The notes: generated by a model from the sequence alone, not told the origin. A DNA stretch of 64,000 nucleotides from Flavobacterium sp. ALJ2 (GCF_015594725.1 NZ_JADNRC010000010.1:1-64000); one strand, 5' to 3'; positions 1-9,921 are shown, counted from the stretch's first letter. Numbers and translations are program-made.

Positions 1-2046
1 ACGGTTACTTATACTAAAACTAGTGGTGTTTTTCAAAGAGGAGCTTGCGGAAGCACAGGAACCTATACTAATACTTGGATAGCAAATGATGATTGTAACA
101 ATACTTCATCAATCTTTACTCAAGTAATTACTGTTCAAGATAGTGCTATTCCAAATTGGATTACACAAGCAGGAACATTAGATATCACATTACAATGTAG
201 TGATACATCAGGATTGACAACTGCACAAAATCAAGCACCAGCTGCTACTGCAAATTGTTCAATAGTAACTTATACCAAAACTAGCGGCCTGTTTGTAGCT
301 TCTACTTCATGTGCCAATGCTGGAACATATACTAATACTTGGATTGCCCAAGATGATTGCGGAAATATCACTAATGCTTTCACACAAGTGATTACTATCG
401 AAGATACTACAAAACCAACTTGGACTACTCAGGCTGGAAGTTTGGATATAACTATTCAATGTAGTGATGCTGCTGGATTAACTACTGCTCAAGCAAATGC
501 TCCAACGGCTACTGATAATTGTGATAGCGACGTAACTAATATCGTTAAAACTAGCGGACAATTTGTAGCTTCTGCTTCATGTGGAAATTCTGGAACATAT
601 ACTAATACTTGGACTGTTAAAGACGAATGTGGTAATACTTCGGACACTTTCACACAAGTGATTACTATCGAAGATACTACAAAACCAACTTGGACTACTC
701 AGGCTGGAAGTTTGGATATAACTATTCAATGTAGTGATGCTACTGGATTAACTACTGCGCAAGCAACTGCTCCAACGGCTACTGATAATTGTGATAGTAA
801 TGTAACAAACATTGTAAAAGTAAGTGGACAATTTGTAGCTTCTGCTTCATGTGCCAATGCTGGAACATATACTAATACTTGGACTGTTAAAGACGAATGT
901 GGAAATACTTCGGATACTTTCACGCAAGTGATTACTATCGAAGATACTACAAAACCAACATTCAATGGAGAGCTTCCTACTGACATTAGTGTATCATGTG
1001 ATAAGGTTCCTGAAGCTGCAAATATAACTGCATCTGATAATTGTAATGTTGATGTACCTGTAATTTATACAGAAACAAAAAGCAATATCGAAAACGAATG
1101 TAGTACAAACTATATATTAACTCGTAAGTGGACAACTAGTGATTGTTCTGGTAATACAGCTTCATTTACTCAAGTAATTAAAGTTAAAGACACTACTCCT
1201 CCTACTGGAACAGCGCCAGCAGATATCACTAACTTAAATAGCATACTAGATATTCCTGTAGCAAATCCTAATGCGATAACTGATGCTGCAGATAACTGTA
1301 GCCAATCTGTAAATGTAACTGTAAGTGACACCAATAATGGAGGTACTGGTTGTGGCGGCGTTCCGTATATTCTAACAAGAACATACACTTTAACTGATTG
1401 CGCAGGTAATAAAACCGTACTGGTACAAACAATAACAATAAAACGCGATGCTATAGCACCAGTAACAGTAATTTCTACACAAGCTTGTAATGCTGATGAA
1501 TCAACAGTTAACTTATTCGGTTTCCTACCAAGAAGCACAACAACAGCAGGTACTTGGGTTGATACTAATAATTCTAATGCTATAAACGGTAATGTTGTTA
1601 CTTCTTTTGGACTTCCAGTCGGTAATTATTCATTTGAATATCAAATACAAGATGAAGCTTGCCCAAGAAGTCTATTTGTAAACCTTTCTGTCAATGATGA
1701 TTGTAAAGTATTAGCATGTGGAACTATATTAGTTCATAATGCATTCTCTCCAAATGGTGATAGCATAAATGATAAATTTGTTATCGATAATATAGAAGAT
1801 ACAACTTGTTATCCAGATAACACTGTCGAAATATATAACCGTTGGGGAGTACTAGTATTTGAAACTAAAAACTATAACAACACAACAAATTCTTTCGATG
1901 GTTATTCAAGAGGAAGAACAACTATAAAACAATCAGATGGTCTTCCAACAGGAACTTACTTTTATATTCTAAATTATACTTCTGTTGATGGAAACGGTGC
2001 TATTCAAACCAATAAAAAAGATGGTTTTTTATATCTAACTAAATAA
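1..2046 (+). CDS. Large HYR-repeat surface adhesin, T9SS type B sorting domain (5' end missing)
   Basis: The reading frame is open from base 1, so this is the C-terminal 681 residues of a longer protein. Roughly the first 395 residues are HYR-like modules with four cysteines each (QCSD, DNCD, ASC, ECGN). Units begin near 127 (264 bp), 391 (270 bp) and 661 (270 bp), and a more diverged one follows. The last ~110 residues form the CHU_C/gliding-motility C-terminal domain ([26 protein letters not shown]), which targets proteins to T9SS and the cell surface. The next two genes are PorP/SprF and a PorE-like protein, the usual partners of SprB-type adhesins. A mobile adhesin or attachment role is inferred. 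Full length and N-terminus lie outside the window. Confidence 0.9.
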   Translation, partial: TVTYTKTSGVFQRGACGSTGTYTNTWIANDDCNNTSSIFTQVITVQDSAIPNWITQAGTLDITLQCSDTSGLTTAQNQAPAATANCSIVTYTKTSGLFVASTSCANAGTYTNTWIAQDDCGNITNAFTQVITIEDTTKPTWTTQAGSLDITIQCSDAAGLTTAQANAPTATDNCDSDVTNIVKTSGQFVASASCGNSGTYTNTWTVKDECGNTSDTFTQVITIEDTTKPTWTTQAGSLDITIQCSDATGLTTAQATAPTATDNCDSNVTNIVKVSGQFVASASCANAGTYTNTWTVKDECGNTSDTFTQVITIEDTTKPTFNGELPTDISVSCDKVPEAANITASDNCNVDVPVIYTETKSNIENECSTNYILTRKWTTSDCSGNTASFTQVIKVKDTTPPTGTAPADITNLNSILDIPVANPNAITDAADNCSQSVNVTVSDTNNGGTGCGGVPYILTRTYTLTDCAGNKTVLVQTITIKRDAIAPVTVISTQACNADESTVNLFGFLPRSTTTAGTWVDTNNSNAINGNVVTSFGLPVGNYSFEYQIQDEACPRSLFVNLSVNDDCKVLACGTILVHNAFSPNGDSINDKFVIDNIEDTTCYPDNTVEIYNRWGVLVFETKNYNNTTNSFDGYSRGRTTIKQSDGLPTGTYFYILNYTSVDGNGAIQTNKKDGFLYLTK
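127..930 (+). repeat. In-frame tandem repeats of the adhesin (period 264/270 bp)
   Basis: Three consecutive units start at 127, 391 and 661. The unit at 391-660 and the unit at 661-930 differ at about 20 of 270 positions by hand count, so they are about 93% identical. The unit length of 90 codons keeps the frame. The 127-390 unit lacks two codons. A partial unit precedes base 127 and a diverged one follows 930. This pattern is typical of repeats that expand and contract by recombination. Confidence 0.9.
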
Positions 2047-2061
2047 ACAAACAAAACATAA

Positions 2062-2104
2062 CTTACTGATAATACACTAACTATATTATCAGTAAGCTGT
2101 TTTT
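2062..2104 (+). terminator. Hairpin terminator after the adhesin gene
   Basis: A perfect 13-bp stem (2062-2074 with 2084-2096) encloses a 9-nt loop and is followed by five T residues at 2100-2104. It lies 15 nt past the adhesin stop codon and separates it from porP. Confidence 0.85.
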
Positions 2105-2119
2105 AGAGAAAAAAAACTG

Positions 2120-2127
2120 TAATTTTG
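2120..2127 (+). promoter_or_regulatory. Candidate -7 box of the porP/sprF gene
   Basis: TAATTTTG matches the Bacteroidota -7 consensus TAnnTTTG. It lies 74 nt upstream of the ATG and just after the adhesin terminator, which suggests porP can be transcribed on its own. No good -33 element was seen because that region overlaps the terminator T-run. Confidence 0.45.
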
Positions 2128-2201
2128 ATATACAAATGTATTGACCCATTTTTATCATAAACAAGAAAACAATTGCAATAATAAAATAATAAATATCTAC
2201 T

Positions 2202-3119
2202 ATGAGAACTAAATTATTTTCTTTCGTTTTGATGTTTACAGCTATAGTAAGTTACGCTCAACAAGATGCCCAATTTACGCAATACATGTACAACACCATA
2301 AATATCAACCCAGCTTATGCAGGGTCACGAGGAGCTCTAAGTATTTTTGGCTTATACCGTACTCAATGGGTTGGGCTTGATGGTGCTCCTAAGACAAGTA
2401 CTTTTTCAGTAAACACACCAATAAATAATAGTAATTTAGGATTAGGGGCATCATTGGTTAATGACAAAATTGGTCCAACTAACGAAAATAATTTTTCTGT
2501 GGATCTCTCCTATACTATACCTACTTCACCAAACTTTAAACTTTCTTTTGGTATTAAAGCCACTGGTAATTTATTCAATTTAGATATCAACAAATTAAAT
2601 CCAGCTGATCAAGGTGATCCACAATTTCAGAATTTAAATAACGTCTTCAAACCAAATATAGGAGCTGGGATTTATTTACATTCAGATAAAGCATACATCG
2701 GTCTGTCTGTACCAAACTTTATCGAAACCAATCGTTATAATGATAATGACATCGCAATTTACAAGGATAAAATAAATTATTATTTAATGGCAGGATATGT
2801 ATTTGATTTGGATTATTATCAAGATATTAAGTTTAAACCTGCTTTATTGACCAAAATGGTAGAAGGTGCACCATTACAAGTTGATGTATCAGCCAATTTT
2901 ATGTTTATTAACAAATTTGTAGTTGGAGTAGCTTATAGATGGAGCGCTGCATTAAGTGCTATGGTTGGTTTTCAAGTTAGCGATGGATTATATATAGGAT
3001 ATGGCTATGACCGTGAAACTACCAACTTAAACAATTATAATTCAGGATCGCATGAAATATTCCTGCGTTATGAATTTATCAAAAACAATAGTAAAATGAT
3101 AACCCCACGATTCTTCTAA
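2202..3119 (+). CDS. PorP/SprF family outer-membrane protein
   Basis: This 305-residue protein has an N-terminal signal peptide (cleavage after SYA) followed by QQDAQFTQYMYN and NPAYAGSRG, hallmarks of the PorP/SprF family. Repeated amphipathic strands and an aromatic C-terminal region suggest an outer-membrane beta-barrel. SprF in F. johnsoniae is needed for surface delivery of the neighbouring adhesin SprB. The position directly downstream of a type B adhesin supports the same dedicated role here. Which of the several paralogues usual in these genomes it matches cannot be told from sequence alone. Confidence 0.9.
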   Translation: MRTKLFSFVLMFTAIVSYAQQDAQFTQYMYNTININPAYAGSRGALSIFGLYRTQWVGLDGAPKTSTFSVNTPINNSNLGLGASLVNDKIGPTNENNFSVDLSYTIPTSPNFKLSFGIKATGNLFNLDINKLNPADQGDPQFQNLNNVFKPNIGAGIYLHSDKAYIGLSVPNFIETNRYNDNDIAIYKDKINYYLMAGYVFDLDYYQDIKFKPALLTKMVEGAPLQVDVSANFMFINKFVVGVAYRWSAALSAMVGFQVSDGLYIGYGYDRETTNLNNYNSGSHEIFLRYEFIKNNSKMITPRFF

Positions 3120-3214
3120 AAATATTTATTATGAAATCGGTAAGATTCCAAAGAAACAATATTAAATAAGAAAATCGATACTATGTTCCTCAAAAAAAAC
3201 AAAAATAGATAAAC

Positions 3215-5149
3215 ATGAAAAACTTCACAATCATCTACATAACAATAATAAGTGTTTTTTCATTAAACAGTTATTCACAACAGAGCAAAATCGCTACTGG
3301 AGACAAGAACTATAATAACTATGCCTATATAGATGCTATTAAAACCTATGAGCGTGTAGCAGAAAAAGGATATAAATCAGAAGATATGTTCAAGAAACTA
3401 GGCAACTCCTATTACTTCAATTCTGAATTTGATAAGGCCGCAAAATGGTATGATGAATTATTTGCCATGACTACCGAAGTAGAACCTGAATATTATTATA
3501 GATATGCACAGTCATTAAAATCTAAAGGAGATCTTACCAAAGCCAATCAAATGCTTGATTTATTTAATCAAAAATCAAAAAAAGACACTCGAGGAAAACT
3601 TTATGAAAATGACAGGAACTATTTCGATCAGATTAAAGCAAATTCTGGGCGTTATAAAATTGAAGATGCAGGAATAAATAGTAAATACTCTGATTATGGA
3701 ACTGCTTTTTATCAAAACAAAATCGTATTTGCTTCAGCAAGAGATACAGGTAGCTTAGGACAGCGTAAACACAAATGGACTGGAGAATATTTTACCAATT
3801 TGTACCAGTCAGATGTCGATCAGGATTATAATCCAAATACTCCGAGAAAATTCAAATCAAAAATAAACTCTAAATTTCATGAATCTACTCCTGTTTTTAC
3901 AAAAGATGGAAAAACAGTTTATTTTACAAGAAACAATTACATTGATGGTAAAAAAGGAAAAGATGAAAACAAAATTACTTTAATAAAAATATACAAAGCA
4001 ACGCTAGAAAATGATAAATGGACAAATATAATAGAAGTGCCCTTTAATAGTGATAATTACAGTACAGCACATCCAGCATTAAGTCCTGATGAAAAAACAT
4101 TGTATTTTGCATCAGATATGCCCGGAACATTCGGACAATCAGACATCTACAAAATAGCTATAAATAACAATGGAGGATTTGGTTCACCAGAGAATTTAGG
4201 ACCAGGGATAAACACTGAGGGAAAAGAAACATTCCCTTTTGTAACTGACGAAAACGAAATTTATTTCGCTTCGGATGGACATCCTGGACTTGGAGGATTA
4301 GATATATTTGTCGGGAAATTAAATGAAAAAGGAGTAAGTAATATCCAGAACCTAGGTGCTGATATTAATTCTCCCAAAGATGATTTTGCTTACGTAATCG
4401 ATACTAAATCGCGAAGAGGATTCTTTACATCCAATAAAGATGGTGGACAAGGATCTGATGATATCTATAAATTTATAGAAACAAGAAAATTGGCTTGTGT
4501 TCAAGAATTATATGGCACGATCACCGATTTGGCTAATGGAGCAGTCTTACCAAACACAAAATTGACATTGTATGACAATAACTTTAAAATAGTAAATACT
4601 AGCTATTCTGATCAAAACGGAAATTATACTTTCCCAGTAGAATGTGGATTGGTATATAATGTAAGAGCAGAAAAAGAAAAATATACAACAAAGGAACAAA
4701 GTGTCACTATCCTTAAAGAAAACGGAAGAACAAATCTATCAATAGCACTAGAAAAATCAGAATGTGTTGTAACAATTGGTGATGACTTAGGTAAATGCTT
4801 TGGTATTAAAATGATTTATTTCGATTTGGATAAATCTAATATCCGTAGAGAAGCAGCTTTAGATTTAGAGAAAATTTTAGATGTTTTAAAAGAGAATCCA
4901 ACAATGAAACTAGATATTCGTTCACATACAGATAGTCGTCAAACTCATAAATACAATGAAGCATTATCTGGCAGAAGAGCCAAATCAACTATAAAATGGC
5001 TGATCCAAAACGGTGTTTCTCCAAACAGATTGACTGGTAAAGGTTATGGCGAAACCCAACTTGTAAACGGTTGTTCAGATGGTGTACCATGTACCGAAGC
5101 TGAACATCAAATGAACAGACGAAGCGAATTTATTATTACAGCTCTATAA
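3215..5149 (+). CDS. PorE-like OmpA-family protein (TPR, beta-propeller, regulatory domain, OmpA)
   Basis: The 644-residue protein has a signal peptide, then TPR-like helices (about residues 30-110) and a PD40/WD40-like propeller (about 200-410, with motifs such as LSPDEKTLYFASD). A carboxypeptidase-regulatory-like domain follows (about 425-515). The C-terminal OmpA peptidoglycan-binding domain (about 530-644) shows IYFDLDKSNI, HTDSR and NRRSEF. The same domain order is known in PorE of Porphyromonas gingivalis, which links the T9SS ring to peptidoglycan. Here no lipobox cysteine is seen, unlike lipoprotein PorE. It is probably co-transcribed with porP (95-bp gap) and likely anchors the adhesin export apparatus to the cell wall. 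Confidence 0.88.
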   Translation: MKNFTIIYITIISVFSLNSYSQQSKIATGDKNYNNYAYIDAIKTYERVAEKGYKSEDMFKKLGNSYYFNSEFDKAAKWYDELFAMTTEVEPEYYYRYAQSLKSKGDLTKANQMLDLFNQKSKKDTRGKLYENDRNYFDQIKANSGRYKIEDAGINSKYSDYGTAFYQNKIVFASARDTGSLGQRKHKWTGEYFTNLYQSDVDQDYNPNTPRKFKSKINSKFHESTPVFTKDGKTVYFTRNNYIDGKKGKDENKITLIKIYKATLENDKWTNIIEVPFNSDNYSTAHPALSPDEKTLYFASDMPGTFGQSDIYKIAINNNGGFGSPENLGPGINTEGKETFPFVTDENEIYFASDGHPGLGGLDIFVGKLNEKGVSNIQNLGADINSPKDDFAYVIDTKSRRGFFTSNKDGGQGSDDIYKFIETRKLACVQELYGTITDLANGAVLPNTKLTLYDNNFKIVNTSYSDQNGNYTFPVECGLVYNVRAEKEKYTTKEQSVTILKENGRTNLSIALEKSECVVTIGDDLGKCFGIKMIYFDLDKSNIRREAALDLEKILDVLKENPTMKLDIRSHTDSRQTHKYNEALSGRRAKSTIKWLIQNGVSPNRLTGKGYGETQLVNGCSDGVPCTEAEHQMNRRSEFIITAL

Positions 5150-5201
5150 CAAAACCGTATAATTTAACAAAGACCCCAATCCCGAAATTTCGAGATATGC
5201 A

Positions 5202-5247
5202 AAGGTTCACAAAGCTTAATTCTTAAGCTTTGTGAACCTTTATTTTT
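5202..5247 (+). terminator. Strong terminator after the PorE-like gene
   Basis: An 18-bp perfect stem (5202-5219 with 5223-5240) has a 3-nt loop and is followed by a T-rich tract. It lies about 50 nt past the stop codon and closes the adhesin/porP/porE cluster. Confidence 0.9.
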
Positions 5248-5353
5248 TTATTTTAAGAAATTTAGCGAAATAGCTTTGTTATTTTTCTTAATACTAACTT
5301 TTGTATCTGATCTATAAAAAACTAAATACCAACTTAAAAACGATGGAATATAA

Positions 5354-5424
5354 AAAAAGCTGTCTATAAAGACAGCTTTTTACCACTACAAATTAAATAG
5401 CCGTTATTAGTAAAATAACGGCTA
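5354..5424. terminator. Two further hairpins between convergent genes
   Basis: Hairpin one is an 11-bp stem (5354-5364 with 5371-5381) with A and T runs on its two sides, so it could terminate transcription from either strand. Hairpin two is a 10-bp stem (5398-5407 with 5415-5424). They fill the 5150-5503 gap between the plus-strand cluster and the minus-strand CAP gene. No coding potential was seen in that gap. Confidence 0.6.
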
Positions 5425-5503
5425 TCAACCTCAACTTAAATAAACCAGTAACATAAAAAGGGTTCTTTTATATCTATTTTCTATTTAAAAAAATAGATTC
5501 TAA

Positions 5504-6013
5504 TTATATTTTTGCAAAAATATTAGTATAATATTTTCTTCCGTTTTCAGGATTTATTTTTATTGCTAAACCAAAATGCGTATAATCGCCTTCGATATTG
5601 TGTTTATGCCCAGTACTTGCCAACCAAGCTTTTAATACACCATCTGGTGTATTATAATTATAAGCTACATTTTCACCAACTTTTATCGCACCTAAAACTT
5701 TAATAATGTTTTCAGAACGAGCTACAAAATCATCATGATTAACTACATTATTAGCAATCATATACATATCATGTTCTTCTGATTTAAAAGAGATATGATT
5801 TATTGCTTTTAAAGCACTTAATCCTACACTAGCTCTATAATCATTAATCAATTTCATTGTTTCCAGTTCAGATTGATTATAGGTGTAGTTATTAACAACT
5901 CCTAAAGAAACACTTAATTCTTGATCAGAAACTGAATCAACCGAATCAGATGAGCAAGAATACATGGTAAACACTATTACCATCAGCGATAGAATATGAC
6001 TTTTTAGTTTCAT
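5504..6013 (-). CDS. CAP-domain (SCP/PR-1-like) lipoprotein
   Basis: This 169-residue protein begins with a lipoprotein signal whose lipobox ends in YSC (Cys20). The rest is a CAP domain: INDYRASVGLSAL, a conserved HDMYM helix, GENVAYN, and a C-terminal GHKHNI...THFGLAI segment. Bacterial CAP proteins of this YkwD-like type are exported. Their biochemical activity is mostly unknown, so no reaction is assigned. It is probably tethered to the outer membrane or the periplasmic face. It is transcribed alone, with the next minus-strand gene (pdxH) starting upstream of a 172-bp gap. Confidence 0.85.
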   Translation of the reverse strand: MKLKSHILSLMVIVFTMYSCSSDSVDSVSDQELSVSLGVVNNYTYNQSELETMKLINDYRASVGLSALKAINHISFKSEEHDMYMIANNVVNHDDFVARSENIIKVLGAIKVGENVAYNYNTPDGVLKAWLASTGHKHNIEGDYTHFGLAIKINPENGRKYYTNIFAKI

Positions 6014-6185
6014 AATATCAGTAAGTTTAAGTTTAAAGTAGATTGTGGGGCAAACTCTTTAAAATGGTGTTTTTATAAAATTTGTTTCTTATTATTAGTT
6101 AAATCTACATATTTTATCGTTAAACCACCAAAAAAAACCGATGAACTACATCATAAAACTTTTTTAAAATATAATTTTCTTACAC

Positions 6186-6830
6186 TTAAGACGAAAGTCG
6201 CTCAATATTCCATGAATAATCATCTTGAGCAGTATACCTAATTCTATCATGCAAACGATTAGGTCTTCCTTGCCAAAACTCTACCTCAACTGGAGCAACA
6301 AGAAAGCCTCCCCAATGTTTAGGTCTTAGAATTGCCTTTCCTTCAAATTCTTTCTCCAACTCTTTTAGGTTTTCTTCAAGAAATGTACGCGATGGAATGA
6401 CTGCACTCTGATTAGAAACAATAGCACCAAGCTTACTGCCATCAGGTCTAGATTCAAAATAACTATCAGAAACCGACTCAGATGTTTTTGTAGCAATCCC
6501 TTTTATAATTACCTGACGCTCTGAATTTGGCCAAAAAAAAGACAAACAAACATGTGGATTATTTTGTATTGCTTTTCCTTTTTCAGAATTGTAATTAGTG
6601 TAGAAAATAAAACCTTCCTCAGAGAATTTCTTTAACAGGACCACTCTCGATTTAGGAAAACCATCCAATCCTATTGTAGAAACTGTCATTGCATTTACCT
6701 CATCAACACCTCCAAAGTCTTCTACTTCATGAAACCATCTATTAAAAAGATTAATTGGATCTTCTGGAATAGTAGTTTCCAGTAATTCACTTTTCTCGTA
6801 GGATTTTCTATAATTACTTAGATCATTCAT
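6186..6830 (-). CDS. pdxH: Pyridoxamine 5'-phosphate oxidase
   Basis: The 214-residue protein matches the normal PdxH length and oxidises pyridoxine or pyridoxamine 5'-phosphate to pyridoxal 5'-phosphate using FMN and O2. Conserved segments include PKSRVVLLK, FYTNYNSEKGKA, RPDGSKLGA, and the C-terminal WQGRPNRLHDR that binds phosphate and FMN. The protein ends in RLSS rather than the more common RLAP, a minor difference. It is the last gene of a same-strand row pyrR-pyrB-STAS-rnz-pdxH, after a 141-bp gap that may hold its own promoter. Confidence 0.95.
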   Translation of the reverse strand: MNDLSNYRKSYEKSELLETTIPEDPINLFNRWFHEVEDFGGVDEVNAMTVSTIGLDGFPKSRVVLLKKFSEEGFIFYTNYNSEKGKAIQNNPHVCLSFFWPNSERQVIIKGIATKTSESVSDSYFESRPDGSKLGAIVSNQSAVIPSRTFLEENLKELEKEFEGKAILRPKHWGGFLVAPVEVEFWQGRPNRLHDRIRYTAQDDYSWNIERLSS

Positions 6831-6971
6831 ATTTTTGACTATTTATTTTTAGACATCTTAGATTATTAGACTCCATAGAGGCAAATAATATACTATATTA
6901 ATTACAACACTTTCATTATCATATTCTCTCATTTCCTAATTCTCACATCTAACTTCTCACATTAAACAATG

Positions 6972-7877
6972 CTAAAATTCAAAACTTCTTCCATCATCAC
7001 CTAATAATACATTTGGGAAAATCGTTTCGGCTTCTTCTTTAAACAATTCGATGCTTTCATATCTGGTTGAATAATGTCCCAGAACCAAATTTTTAGCGTT
7101 GGCTTTTAAAGCAATAGTAGCCGCTTCTTTAGCTGTAGAATGCAATGTTTTTAGAGCCAAAGCTTCTTCCGATTGCAAAAAAGTGCTTTCGTGATACAAT
7201 ACATCTACATTATTTATAATTGGAATTACAGCTTCATGATATACAGTATCTGAGCAAAATGCATAACTCATAGGAGGCAAAGGATCAAATGATAATTTAT
7301 CGTTGGTGATAATTGTTCCATCATCCAACTTTATATCTCCTCCGTTTTTAATTTTCTGATAATAACAAGTCTCTATATTATAATGCTGAACTGCATTTAC
7401 ATCGAGTTTTCTTTCAGATAATTTTTCCTGAAATAAAAACCCATTCGTATATACTCGATGTTTTAGAGGTATTGTAGTTACAATAACTTTTTGATCTTCA
7501 AAAACAACTTCACTTTGATCTGACTCTAATTCATGAAAGTACAAACCATAGTTTGTCCACGAACTTGATAACTTTAATTGTAGTAATATGATTTCTTTAA
7601 TTCCTTTTGGACCATGAATATGCAAATCTGTAGTACGTCCTAAAAGGCTAAATGTAGATATTAACCCGATGAGCCCAAAAAAATGATCTCCATGTAAATG
7701 CGAAATAAAAACATGATTTATCTTAGAAAACTTAATCTTATTTTTACGCAATTGTACCTGAGTTCCTTCTCCACAATCAATAAGAAACAATCTGTTTTTA
7801 ATTTCTAATACCTGCGAAGTTGGGTTGGTAAAAGTTCTTGGAGTTGCGGCATAACAGCCTAATATTGTTAGTTTCAA
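6972..7877 (-). CDS. rnz: Ribonuclease Z (tRNA 3' endonuclease)
   Basis: The 301-residue metallo-beta-lactamase-fold protein has the zinc motif HLHGDHFFG, a later FCSDT and YHESTF, and the C-terminal GHYSTRY, all typical of RNase Z (ElaC). It removes 3' trailers from tRNA precursors. The start is a TTG at 7875-7877. It gives the family N-terminus MKLTILGCYAATPR, and no in-frame ATG precedes it. It follows the STAS-like gene by 96 bp on the same strand. Confidence 0.95.
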   Translation of the reverse strand: MKLTILGCYAATPRTFTNPTSQVLEIKNRLFLIDCGEGTQVQLRKNKIKFSKINHVFISHLHGDHFFGLIGLISTFSLLGRTTDLHIHGPKGIKEIILLQLKLSSSWTNYGLYFHELESDQSEVVFEDQKVIVTTIPLKHRVYTNGFLFQEKLSERKLDVNAVQHYNIETCYYQKIKNGGDIKLDDGTIITNDKLSFDPLPPMSYAFCSDTVYHEAVIPIINNVDVLYHESTFLQSEEALALKTLHSTAKEAATIALKANAKNLVLGHYSTRYESIELFKEEAETIFPNVLLGDDGRSFEF

Positions 7878-7973
7878 TTTTATCTTTATTTGTTTATTGG
7901 GTAAATCGTTTATGAATAAAACATCAAAATAAATCGACTAAACAGTTAAACAAATAAACAATTAACCCCTGTT

Positions 7974-8306
7974 TTAAAATCCTAAATCTCTTTCTATTTC
8001 GTCCATCTCAATAATATCATGTGCCTCTAAAATCGAAGGAACAACAATCAATGCATTTGGAACTGCATTATAATCAATATCTGAAACGACAATAACAAAA
8101 GATTTTTTAGCTTTTTTATGTTGCTTAGATAGAGGTAATAATAATTTGATATCGTTTATAGTTAAATCTTTATGAGCCAACAAGTCGATAATAATATTAT
8201 GATTTTCGAAAGTCTTAAATTGCTGCGTTATTTTTTCCAGAAAAAAAGTAAAATCTCCCTGAGTATCTTTAATTATTGTAGTATGTCCTTTTTGATCTAC
8301 TTTCAT
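7974..8306 (-). CDS. Small STAS-like protein next to rnz
   Basis: This 110-residue acidic protein has no signal peptide or membrane segment. Its alternation of beta and alpha segments (NIIIDLLAH, KSFVIVVSD, ALIVVPSILEAHDIIEMDEIERDLGF) resembles the STAS/anti-sigma-antagonist fold. Small proteins of this kind commonly sit directly upstream of rnz in Flavobacteriia. A regulatory or adaptor role is guessed from the fold only. Spacing is 72 bp to pyrB and 96 bp to rnz, so it is likely co-transcribed. Confidence 0.7.
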   Translation of the reverse strand: MKVDQKGHTTIIKDTQGDFTFFLEKITQQFKTFENHNIIIDLLAHKDLTINDIKLLLPLSKQHKKAKKSFVIVVSDIDYNAVPNALIVVPSILEAHDIIEMDEIERDLGF

Positions 8307-8378
8307 TTTTTCAATTATTATACATTCTTTTATTCCAAATAAATCTTTGGAATAACGAAGGTAGTTTCTTTTTCGAAA

Positions 8379-9305
8379 TTATTGAAGTTTTGAAGCCAAA
8401 AGATAAATAACTGCCATACGAACAGCTACTCCATTTTCGACTTGATTTAAAATAACCGAATGTTCTGAATCGGCTACTTCTGATGTTATCTCTACTCCCC
8501 TATTTATTGGTCCGGGATGCATGATTACAATTTCTTTATTCAAAGAATCTAATAATGCTTTATCTACACCATATTGTTGCGAATATTCTCTTGTAGAAGG
8601 AAAAAAGTTAACATCCATCCTTTCGTTCTGAACACGAAGCATATTGGCAACATCACACCATTCTAGTGCTTTACGCAAATTCGGTTCTACAGTAACTCCT
8701 AATGATTCAATATATCTCGGAATTAATGTTTTTGGACCACAAACTTTCACCTCAGCACCTTGCATTTGCAAAGCATATATATTAGATAATGCCACTCTTG
8801 AGTGAAGAATATCTCCCACAATTACTACTTTCTTTCCTGCAACATCTCCTAATCTTTCTCTTATTGAGTAGCTATCTAGTAAGGCTTGTGTTGGGTGTTC
8901 GTGTGCTCCATCTCCAGCATTTACAATACTAGCCTTTACATTCTTGGATAAAAAGTAAGCAGCTCCGGGATTGGCATGACGCATTACGACCATATCCACT
9001 TTCATCGAAAGAATATTATTTACCGTATCGATAAGTGTTTCTCCTTTTTTAACTGATGATTGTGCTGCCGAAAAACTAATAACATCGGCTGATAATCGTT
9101 TTTGTGCTAATTCGAACGAAAGTTTTGTTCTGGTACTATTTTCAAAAAATATATTGGCAATAGTAATATCTCGCAACGAAGGAACTTTTTTAATTGGTCG
9201 GTTAATGACTTCTTTAAAATGGTCGGCTGTTTCAAAAATTAGGTTAATATCATTCTCATTGATATATTTTATTCCTAACAAATGATTTACGCTTAATTCT
9301 TTCAT
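8379..9305 (-). CDS. pyrB: Aspartate carbamoyltransferase, catalytic chain
   Basis: The 308-residue enzyme condenses carbamoyl phosphate with aspartate, the first committed step of UMP synthesis. It carries the carbamoyl-phosphate motif FFENSTRTKLSFE, HEHPTQALLDSYS, and the C-terminal MHPGPINRGVEI. Its length is normal for class B/C catalytic chains. The gene lies 76 bp downstream of pyrR on the same strand, consistent with PyrR control. No pyrI regulatory-chain gene is visible nearby. Confidence 0.97.
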   Translation of the reverse strand: MKELSVNHLLGIKYINENDINLIFETADHFKEVINRPIKKVPSLRDITIANIFFENSTRTKLSFELAQKRLSADVISFSAAQSSVKKGETLIDTVNNILSMKVDMVVMRHANPGAAYFLSKNVKASIVNAGDGAHEHPTQALLDSYSIRERLGDVAGKKVVIVGDILHSRVALSNIYALQMQGAEVKVCGPKTLIPRYIESLGVTVEPNLRKALEWCDVANMLRVQNERMDVNFFPSTREYSQQYGVDKALLDSLNKEIVIMHPGPINRGVEITSEVADSEHSVILNQVENGVAVRMAVIYLLASKLQ

Positions 9306-9381
9306 TGTTTTGTTTATTTGTTATTTGTTAAAATTGCCAATCGTTTCGTTTTGCGATTAAACAATTTAACGATTCAACTTT

Positions 9382-9921
9382 TTAATTAGTAACCAAGTAA
9401 ACGACATCTTCGCCATCATTCTCTTTCCAACTCACAATCACTTTCTCATTATTGATAGCATCTACCTGTCTGCCACGATAATCGGGTTGTATTGGTAAAT
9501 GTCGGCTAAAACGCCTGTCGATTAACACCAATAATTCAATTTCTGCAGGTCGCCCAAAAGATTGAATAGCAGTTAATGCTGATCGAATGCTTCGTCCTGT
9601 GAATAAAACATCATCTATAAAAATGACTTTTTTATCCTCTACAATAAAGTTGATTTGGGTTTTATTAGCTTCTAGAGGCTTATCTGTTCTTCTGAAATCA
9701 TCTCTAAAAAAAGTAATATCCAAATAGCCTAAAGCAATCTCAGGCGTTTTATATTCTTTTTCTAATAATTCTTTCAGTCGCTCTGCCAAGTAAACACCTC
9801 TGGGTTGAATTCCTACCAAAATCGTATCTGAAAAATCAAGATGCTTTTCTATCAATTGACAGGCCAAACGATGTAATATGATAGTAACTTCTTTTGAATT
9901 AAGTAATACTTTTTGACTCAT
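9382..9921 (-). CDS. pyrR: Bifunctional pyr regulator / uracil phosphoribosyltransferase
   Basis: With the ATG at 9919-9921 the protein is 179 residues, normal for PyrR. The PRPP-binding loop VIFIDDVLFTGRSIRSAL is clear and GIQPRGVYLAERL is also conserved. PyrR senses UMP/UTP and regulates pyr genes, with weak UPRTase activity. A longer frame starts with a TTG at 9948, but that TTG is the last part of a -7 box (TATATTTG, 9946-9953). It would lie upstream of the transcription start, so the ATG is preferred. No clear PyrR-type attenuator hairpin was seen upstream of pyrB. Confidence 0.93.
   Translation of the reverse strand: MSQKVLLNSKEVTIILHRLACQLIEKHLDFSDTILVGIQPRGVYLAERLKELLEKEYKTPEIALGYLDITFFRDDFRRTDKPLEANKTQINFIVEDKKVIFIDDVLFTGRSIRSALTAIQSFGRPAEIELLVLIDRRFSRHLPIQPDYRGRQVDAINNEKVIVSWKENDGEDVVYLVTN

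Noticed and set aside
5174-5196. Short palindrome CCGAAATTTCG after the PorE-like gene
   Set aside because: It is only a few base pairs long and next to a much stronger terminator. It was not judged a feature.
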